Assembly (NCBI GenBank): GCA_045046905.1
Contig: JASFYU010000170.1
Coordinates: forward strand, 1 to 12,542
From: JASFYU01 sp045046905
GTDB taxonomy: Bacteria > Bacteroidota > Bacteroidia > Flavobacteriales > Flavobacteriaceae
Length of the DNA: 12,542 nt
Direction: 5' to 3'
In this document: piece by piece, positions 7,007-12,542 of the stretch
Position numbering within the stretch: position 1 is the first letter of the stretch
Layout of the letters: the number at the start of each line of letters is the position of its first letter
The notes under the pieces: generated by a model
Told to the model about the DNA's origin: nothing
What the model saw: only the letters and a program-made list of their open reading frames with translations
Databases searched by the model: none
Position numbers and translations under genes: made by a program

Positions 7007-8944
7007 ATGTTTGAGATGAAAAAGATTCTAAAAGTATTGGCTCTCTTTGTAGTGGTCATCGGTTGTCAAAATACCGTAGTTGATAGTGAAAATATTTTAT
7101 GGCAAATAAGTGTTTTGCCCGCTTCGGTCAGGTTAGACCCTGTGACCAACGAGATTATAGGGCATCGTTATGGGAAGAATAAAAGCAATCAAGGAGAAAA
7201 GGAAAACCTTTTGGAAAGAAATTGGATTTTTGATGGAGATACGGTGAAACTCAAAGGGGCACGGGGTGAATATATTTCGTTCCAATTGGTAATAACCAAT
7301 CGTCATGACATGGAACTAACAGGGATTAAGGTTGAAATGAGTCCGCTTAAAAGAAATAATATACCCTTGAACGTTCCACCTGAACTTTTTCTAGAATGGT
7401 CGGTGGCGGTTAAGACAACGAGTACTGGATACCCAAAAGCCACTCTGGGTACCGGTTGGTACCCAGACGCCTTGATTCCTTTCAAGTATATACAGCAAGA
7501 TTCGGAAAATGTCAAAGGAAGATGGGTATATCCGCTTACTTTGCCCGATTTCAATAATCGCATTGAGGGTCAAAAATCGCACATTATATGGGTAGATCAG
7601 TATATTCCTTTTGAAAAGGACAAGGCCCAACCGGGCAAATATACCAGTATGATTGCCGTAACTATCGAAGGCATAGTTCAAGAAATTCCTATCGAAATCG
7701 ATGTTTGGGATTTTGCAATCCCCAATGAGAATAAGTTCAAGGCAAGTTTGCAACAAGAAGGGTTTTTGAGCGGTATGAATGAAGCAGAAGAATTGGCCGT
7801 GTATCAACTTTTTAAACGCAACCGTATTTCGTTGATGGATCCTACTTACGCTCCAGCGCTTCAAGTCGACTCAAATGGCGCAACACATGTTGTTTGGGGC
7901 GATTTTGATACAAGGTTAAAAAAATACCTTACTGGAGAAGCCTTTACGGCTACATTTGGGTATGAGTACGGCCCCGGTTATGGCGAGCCCATCGAGACAT
8001 TTGCACTTCCCTTTGATGTTTACGGCAAGCATGGCACCGCTGGCTGGCCCAATATCGGGAAAGCAGATGTTGAACGAAATCCTGAGAATATTGCTAAGTA
8101 CAAAAAGATAATAAAAGAGGTCCGCGGACATCTATTGCCCATGGTCGACCCCAATAAAACAGATTTGACAGTTTACCTTAACGGCCTTGATGAGTCCTAT
8201 TTTCCAGAAGCATGGGATCGGATGGTATATTTTGGAAAAATATTCAAGGAGGCTTATCCAGAGGCGCAATTCAGGGTTGATGGCGCATATGATGAAGAGG
8301 CCATGTCCATTATCGGAAACTCTATTGATGCCTGGGCGGCCCATACCATCAACTACAATTATACCAAAATCAAAAAATATCAAGATATGGGTATAAAAGA
8401 TTGGCTCTACGGCCCTTTGCTATATGAAAGTGAAGTTAATAGTTGGGTTGGTAGTATAACCTTTATCGATTTGCCCTTGGTGAACGATAGGGCCATAAGT
8501 TGGAGCTGTTGGAAATACGGCACATATTCTTGGCTCAGCTGGGGCATTGGTGCCGGTTGGGAACGCGGATGGTACGACCCAGAATCTTGGAAGGATTTTT
8601 ACAAGGAAGCTTCCGAGGCAGATGCCGAATTCACCTATAGGAAGTTTAATGGTAACGGTTCCCTAATCTATAAACCGGGCATAGTACCGAATGTTAAGGA
8701 AGCCTGCCCCTCGATAAGGTTAAAAGCCATGAGGAACGGGGTTCAAGAATATGAATATTTAAGGTTGCTTACCGAATTGGATGGGAATTCGGACCGGGCT
8801 GATGTTTTGGTAGACGAGCTCGTCAACCAACCTTATGGGGAGCAGGCAATCGGAGATTTAAATGTTTGGAGTTTTGATCCCCGATTATGGGACAAACAAA
8901 AAACGCGCCTCGGTGAAATGATTCAACGAGCAATTGAGAATTAA
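7007..8944 (+). CDS. DUF4091 / GH123-like exported lipoprotein
   Basis: This 645-residue lipoprotein has a short hydrophobic leader and the lipobox VIGC (Cys20), so it should be lipid-anchored, in the outer membrane or facing the periplasm. The annotated ATG lies 2 bp after the previous stop; the in-frame ATG at 7016 (MKKILKV) is an equally good start. Residues 30-235 form an N-terminal beta-sandwich-like region ending in IEIDVWDFAIPN, typical of DUF4091 proteins. The centre is barrel-like and contains LTVYLNGLDES, where Asp395-Glu396 matches the position of the adjacent Asp-Glu pair used by GH123 N-acetyl-beta-galactosaminidases in a substrate-assisted mechanism. The C-terminal block (residues 497-590: SWSCWKYG, FNGNGSLIY, PSIRLKAMRNGVQEYEYLRLL) is the DUF4091 signature. 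I infer a glycoside hydrolase; the substrate is unknown and may differ from GalNAc. It is the third gene of the propeller operon. Confidence 0.8.
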   Translation: MFEMKKILKVLALFVVVIGCQNTVVDSENILWQISVLPASVRLDPVTNEIIGHRYGKNKSNQGEKENLLERNWIFDGDTVKLKGARGEYISFQLVITNRHDMELTGIKVEMSPLKRNNIPLNVPPELFLEWSVAVKTTSTGYPKATLGTGWYPDALIPFKYIQQDSENVKGRWVYPLTLPDFNNRIEGQKSHIIWVDQYIPFEKDKAQPGKYTSMIAVTIEGIVQEIPIEIDVWDFAIPNENKFKASLQQEGFLSGMNEAEELAVYQLFKRNRISLMDPTYAPALQVDSNGATHVVWGDFDTRLKKYLTGEAFTATFGYEYGPGYGEPIETFALPFDVYGKHGTAGWPNIGKADVERNPENIAKYKKIIKEVRGHLLPMVDPNKTDLTVYLNGLDESYFPEAWDRMVYFGKIFKEAYPEAQFRVDGAYDEEAMSIIGNSIDAWAAHTINYNYTKIKKYQDMGIKDWLYGPLLYESEVNSWVGSITFIDLPLVNDRAISWSCWKYGTYSWLSWGIGAGWERGWYDPESWKDFYKEASEADAEFTYRKFNGNGSLIYKPGIVPNVKEACPSIRLKAMRNGVQEYEYLRLLTELDGNSDRADVLVDELVNQPYGEQAIGDLNVWSFDPRLWDKQKTRLGEMIQRAIEN

Positions 8945-9183
8945 TAGTTAGTAAGGGTGTATTGTTTATGAAGTAAGCAAAGTCGAAAATGCTGATACTT
9001 ACAGACTAGATACAGTTGAATTACTTTCCTTAAAGAACAATATAAAGTACACTATTGGGCATGGCGCCCAGCGCTATTGGCCTCTAGACGGATCGGAATT
9101 TCTGTACGAAACAGAGGAAGCCCATATTTAAATAACGTGATGAACCTAAATCTCAAAATAGACACCTTTTAAATTACATCTAA
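8945..9183. other. Intergenic gap before the DUF5107 gene
   Basis: This 239-bp gap separates the three-gene operon from the DUF5107 gene. Most of it is taken by an orphan reading frame (listed separately). I see no strong hairpin terminator after 8944 and no clear match to the Bacteroidota promoter pattern (TTTG, then TAnnTTTG) upstream of 9184, so whether the DUF5107 gene has its own promoter cannot be settled by eye. The bases just before its ATG are A/T-rich, as usual for the phylum. Confidence 0.4.
8955..9131 (+). pseudogene. Orphan C-terminal gene fragment, unidentified
   Basis: A plus-strand frame is open for 58 codons from after a stop at 8952-8954 to a TAA at 9129-9131, with no ATG anywhere in it. 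The sequence reads like real protein, not random translation: YRLDTVELLSLKNNIKYTIG, then HGAQRYWPLDGSEFLYETEE. This suggests the tail of a deleted gene left between the DUF4091 and DUF5107 genes. I do not recognise the family. Its presence shows that deletion also touched the otherwise intact right half. It may instead be a chance open frame. Confidence 0.4.
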
Positions 9184-12100
9184 ATGACATTGAAAAAACA
9201 AGAATTATTGTGCTTGGTTCTTATTACACTCCTATTCTCTATCTGTAATCTAACTGCGCAATCAAAAATCAATGAAACGGTTGAAACTATAAAAACATAC
9301 CCATACGGCGACCCAAATATGATTCCTGCAATGGGAGTCGACCAAAACGTAGCCCGATATTATCCCTATTATGTTTTCGACGGCTATACCTCTATAGGGG
9401 AAGACAGGGATTGGAAGGTCATAGTGATGGAAAATCCCTTTATACAGGTAAAGGTACTTCCAGAACTCGGCGGTAAGGTTATGGGAGCCATAGAAAAATC
9501 GACGGCTGAAGAATTTTTATATATAAACCATGTCATTAAGTTCAGAGCCATTGGTATACGAGGGCCATGGACAAGTGGGGGTATTGAACATAATTTCGGT
9601 TTGGATTTGGGGCATGCACCGTGGACTTCGGCGCCAGTAGATTACCTAACCAAAATTAACCCTGACGGAAGTGTCAGTTGCTTTGTGGGCGGACTTGATC
9701 TAGCATCCCGCAGCCAATGGCGGGTAGAAATCCGTTTACCTAAGGATAAGGCCTACTTTGAAACACGGAGTCTATGGTATAATCCTAGTCCTTTGCACCA
9801 TGCTTATTTATCTTGGGAAAATGCAGCTTACAAGGCCACCGACGACTTACAGTTCTTTTTTCCTGGAACCCACCATGTTAATCATGACGGTAGTATAGGT
9901 TCCTGGCCCATAGACAAAAATGGACGTAATCTGTCTTTCTATAAAAACAATAATTTTGGAGGTGCCAAATCCTATCATGTGATGGGGACACATACCAACT
10001 GGTATGGTGGGTACTGGCACGACAAATCTTTTGGATTTGGTCATTGGGCCCCTTATGATGATGCACCAGGGAAAAAATTATGGATATGGCCCCTTTCCAG
10101 ATCTGGAGCTATATGGGAAGACCTCCTTACTGATAATGATGGTCAGTATATTGAGGCGCAGTCCGGTGTGAAATTTAATCAGGCTGGTGAACGCGGTGGC
10201 TACCATAGTCCTTTTAATCAACTATCCTTAGGACCCTTTTACACCGAAACCAAAACTGAATACTGGTTTCCGGTCAAAGCGACAGGTGGAATGGTCGATG
10301 CGACGCCCTATGGCACGCTCAACGTTGAACATGAATACGATAGTCTTATCATCTCAATTAGTCCTATTTCCGATATTAGAGACACTCTAAGAGTTGCCGT
10401 TGGCAAGAAAGAAATATACAAGGAACTGCTTGAATTACGCCCTATGCAGGATTATCGCAAGACCATATCCTTGCCATCTGGAGGTTGGCATACAAAGGAT
10501 TTGGCCGTAACCGTTGGTAATGATAGGTTGCGATATACAAATAATAATGAAAAGGTAATCGATAGACCATTAAAATCAACTGATGAAAAGGCACTAGGCT
10601 CTGCAGAGCGTTTGTTTCGATTAGGTGAGGATGAAAACGCCATGCGTGATTTTGATAGTGCCATGAATTTTTATATGGAGTGTATCTCAAAGGAATCGAC
10701 CCATAGTGCCGCCTTATCTAGAATTGCGGAATTGTACTATCGCAAAGGAGATTATTTTAAAGGGTTGAAATATGTTAAAAGGGTTTTGGAGAACAATACA
10801 TATGACGGTGGGGCCAATTATATGAACGGTGTATTAGAACATAGCCTTGGCCACTGGGAGAAAGCTTTGGAAGCGTTCAGTATATCTGCAAGAACCATGG
10901 AGTACCGATCAGGATCTTATGTCCAAATGGCATCTATTAAAATGCTGTGCCGTGATTATCAAGATGGGGTAATCTATGCACGAAAATCAATTGATTATAA
11001 TAAATATAATTTGATGGCATACGAACTCTTGGCAAGCTGTTATCACGAGTTAGACAATTATGAAGCGGCCAAAAAGGTACTTGATGAACTTGTGCAGATA
11101 GATCCATTGAACCATTATGCCAATTTTGAAAACTATTCTTGGAATCCGACCGTCGACAATCTTCAATTGTTCAACTCGGCCATCAGAAATGAACTTCCTC
11201 AGGAAACGTACTTGGAATTGGCATTGCAATACGCAAAATCAGGTCTTGTAGAAAAGGCCATTAAAGTACTAGAACAAGCACCGGAATACCCAACCGTTTA
11301 TTATTGGCTGGCATATTTAAACAAGGATGTTTCGATGGCAAAAAGTAAGGAATATCTTGATAGGGCCATCAAACTTTCTCCTTTTTTGGTATTTCCGTTC
11401 CGATTGGAGACCATTCCGGTATTGCAATGGGCACAATCGCAAAATGCCTCATGGAAGAATGAATATTACCTAGGCCTGCTTTATTGGGGGATCCTTGACT
11501 TTGAAAAGGCAAGAGAACACTTTAATGAATGTAGGGAAGAGCCCGATTATGCCCCATTTTATATTGCTCGAAGTATCCTATCGCTAAAGTATTCAAATAC
11601 TGCAAGTGCGTTATCAGATCTTAAAAAGGCAAACCGCATAAGTTCAGACGAATGGAGAACTTGGCATGCGCTTACTGAGTATTACGGAAAAAACAACTTA
11701 TTTGAAATAGGTGTTAAAAATGCTAAAAAAGCTTATCGCATATTTCCCCAAAACCCTATTATTGGTATGGATTACGCTAAATCATTGTTACGTATAAAAT
11801 CGTATGACAAAAGCATACAAGTGTTGGGCGAAATTCATTTTCTTCCGCAGGAAGGTGCCCGTCAGGGCCATGATATTTTTGTCTTGGCACATATGTCAAA
11901 GGCCATAGAGAAGATAAAGGAAAAAAAGTATACCGAGGCATTGTATAATCTTACTTCTGCAAAGTTATGGCCCGAAAATCTGGGTACTGGAAAACCTTAT
12001 GTCTCTGATTATCGCCTTCACGATTATATTACGGCCTATACAGAGGCTAAACTTGGCAACAAGAGCCGTACAAGGCAAATTGAACAAGGTATCATTGAGT

Positions 12101-12417
12101 ATTCTCTTGTTCCGGAAAATTGGAATCACGGCCGCTCGTTAAACAATTACATAAGCTTGGCATTGCTAAAGAAAAGTGGACAAAAAACACAGGCAGATGC
12201 TTTAATAAATACATGGACGATCAAACAAGATTCCATTCGAAAATGGAATTTAGGGTCAGGTTCCTCATCTTTAGGGATGCGTTGGGTGTTGGCCAAATAC
12301 AACGGGCAGGAAAAAAGGGCCGATGATTTAAGACAAAAAATATTGGCCAACGACCATTTTGGATTGAACACTGTTTTTTTTGAAGCGGTAAGAATTTCGG
12401 AAAACGATGAGGATTAA
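9184..12417 (+). CDS. Exported DUF5107-TPR protein
   Basis: This 1077-residue protein has a signal peptide (residues 1-25, hydrophobic core LLCLVLITLLFSI, likely cleavage in LTAQS). Residues 40-375 are a DUF5107 domain, predicted to have the galactose-mutarotase-like beta-supersandwich fold. Its typical motifs are VLPELGGKV (91-99), WTSGGIEHNFGLDLGHAP (129-146), FPGTHHVNHDG (226-236), TDNDGQYIEAQSG (316-328) and LSLGPFYTETKTEYWFP (347-363). A linker to about residue 470 precedes a long helical region (about 470-1030) of degenerate tetratricopeptide repeats, for example around residues 507-540, 541-575 and 610-643. Carbohydrate-binding His, Glu and Asp residues are plausible, but no activity is established for this protein. 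TPRs suggest a protein partner or scaffold at the periplasmic face. The length fits the family and no damage is seen. The start is the only Met placing the signal peptide correctly. I am sure of the architecture and unsure of the role. Confidence 0.85.
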   Translation: MTLKKQELLCLVLITLLFSICNLTAQSKINETVETIKTYPYGDPNMIPAMGVDQNVARYYPYYVFDGYTSIGEDRDWKVIVMENPFIQVKVLPELGGKVMGAIEKSTAEEFLYINHVIKFRAIGIRGPWTSGGIEHNFGLDLGHAPWTSAPVDYLTKINPDGSVSCFVGGLDLASRSQWRVEIRLPKDKAYFETRSLWYNPSPLHHAYLSWENAAYKATDDLQFFFPGTHHVNHDGSIGSWPIDKNGRNLSFYKNNNFGGAKSYHVMGTHTNWYGGYWHDKSFGFGHWAPYDDAPGKKLWIWPLSRSGAIWEDLLTDNDGQYIEAQSGVKFNQAGERGGYHSPFNQLSLGPFYTETKTEYWFPVKATGGMVDATPYGTLNVEHEYDSLIISISPISDIRDTLRVAVGKKEIYKELLELRPMQDYRKTISLPSGGWHTKDLAVTVGNDRLRYTNNNEKVIDRPLKSTDEKALGSAERLFRLGEDENAMRDFDSAMNFYMECISKESTHSAALSRIAELYYRKGDYFKGLKYVKRVLENNTYDGGANYMNGVLEHSLGHWEKALEAFSISARTMEYRSGSYVQMASIKMLCRDYQDGVIYARKSIDYNKYNLMAYELLASCYHELDNYEAAKKVLDELVQIDPLNHYANFENYSWNPTVDNLQLFNSAIRNELPQETYLELALQYAKSGLVEKAIKVLEQAPEYPTVYYWLAYLNKDVSMAKSKEYLDRAIKLSPFLVFPFRLETIPVLQWAQSQNASWKNEYYLGLLYWGILDFEKAREHFNECREEPDYAPFYIARSILSLKYSNTASALSDLKKANRISSDEWRTWHALTEYYGKNNLFEIGVKNAKKAYRIFPQNPIIGMDYAKSLLRIKSYDKSIQVLGEIHFLPQEGARQGHDIFVLAHMSKAIEKIKEKKYTEALYNLTSAKLWPENLGTGKPYVSDYRLHDYITAYTEAKLGNKSRTRQIEQGIIEYSLVPENWNHGRSLNNYISLALLKKSGQKTQADALINTWTIKQDSIRKWNLGSGSSSLGMRWVLAKYNGQEKRADDLRQKILANDHFGLNTVFFEAVRISENDED

Positions 12418-12432
12418 GTAAACCAAATTTAA

Positions 12433-12453
12433 AAACATTTCATAGCAATGTTT
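12433..12453 (+). terminator. Weak AT-rich hairpin after the DUF5107 gene
   Basis: AAACATT and AATGTTT form a perfect 7-bp stem around a 7-nt loop (TCATAGC), beginning 16 nt after the stop codon of the DUF5107 gene. The stem has only one G-C pair and no T-tract follows, so termination would be weak. It is placed correctly for a 3' end but could be chance in AT-rich DNA. Confidence 0.25.
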
Positions 12454-12542
12454 CCAACCCAGAAAAACACTTCCATCGGCAATGGTCATCAAGCAAAGAC
12501 AGAAATCATTATACCCCCAATCATAAGTCCGATAGCATTGAT
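12448..12542 (+). CDS. Possible start of a further ORF, cut by the window edge
   Basis: An ATG at 12448-12450 opens a frame that stays open to the window edge (31 codons, beginning MFPTQKNTSIGNGHQAK). I recognise no motif and see no signal peptide in the visible part. A second frame over the same bases is also open, so the coding frame is not certain. The ATG lies inside the right arm of a weak hairpin. This may be a real gene start, or just the spacer before the next gene. Confidence 0.2.
   Translation, partial: MFPTQKNTSIGNGHQAKTEIIIPPIISPIAL

Noticed and set aside
7391..7864. 157-codon minus-strand ORF inside the DUF4091 gene
   Set aside because: It is a shadow of a well-supported coding frame on the other strand, with no start context or recognisable motif.
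1..12542. CRISPR array, tRNA, rRNA, toxin-antitoxin or phage-defence system
   Set aside because: I found no regularly spaced repeats, no tRNA-like cloverleaf, no rRNA sequence and no nuclease, helicase or toxin motifs on either strand.

Overview
The window looks like a chromosomal segment of a marine member of the Bacteroidota, most likely Flavobacteriaceae. The evidence is AT-rich DNA, A-rich rather than Shine-Dalgarno-type sequence before start codons, remains of a hybrid two-component system (HTCS) sensor with Reg_prop and Y_Y_Y domains, and exported DUF4091 and DUF5107 proteins of the kind found in glycan-utilisation loci. The genus cannot be fixed from the sequence alone.

The window has two very different halves. 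Positions 1 to about 4430 are a gene graveyard in which no gene is intact. In order they hold: the C-terminal tail of a PafA-type alkaline phosphatase; a galactokinase (galK) with two frameshifts and no C-terminal part; an HTCS regulator on the minus strand that has lost both ends and its whole histidine kinase core and carries several stops and frameshifts; a short ORF whose start resembles an IS4-family transposase, next to a pair of related 16-bp repeats; and a VCBS/FG-GAP plus ASPIC-type protein that lacks its N-terminus and its centre. galK and the HTCS gene run into each other tail to tail at about 1361-1378, a direct scar of rearrangement.

Positions 4501 to 12417 hold four intact plus-strand genes with no visible damage. 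The first three are tightly packed (a 4-bp ATGA overlap, then a 2-bp gap) and should be co-transcribed. They encode two exported beta-propeller-like proteins that share a local motif, and a lipoprotein of the DUF4091/GH123-like glycoside hydrolase group with a candidate catalytic Asp-Glu pair. After a 239-bp gap holding an orphan protein tail comes a 1077-residue exported protein with an N-terminal DUF5107 domain (predicted galactose-mutarotase-like fold) and a long C-terminal TPR array.

All four intact proteins carry export signals, so I infer a periplasmic or outer-membrane module that binds or breaks down a glycan. No SusC/SusD pair, transporter or sugar-catabolic gene is intact in the window, and the only nearby regulator of the usual type is dead. 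The two propellers have no function I can name with confidence and are the best candidates for undescribed carbohydrate-active or glycan-binding proteins.
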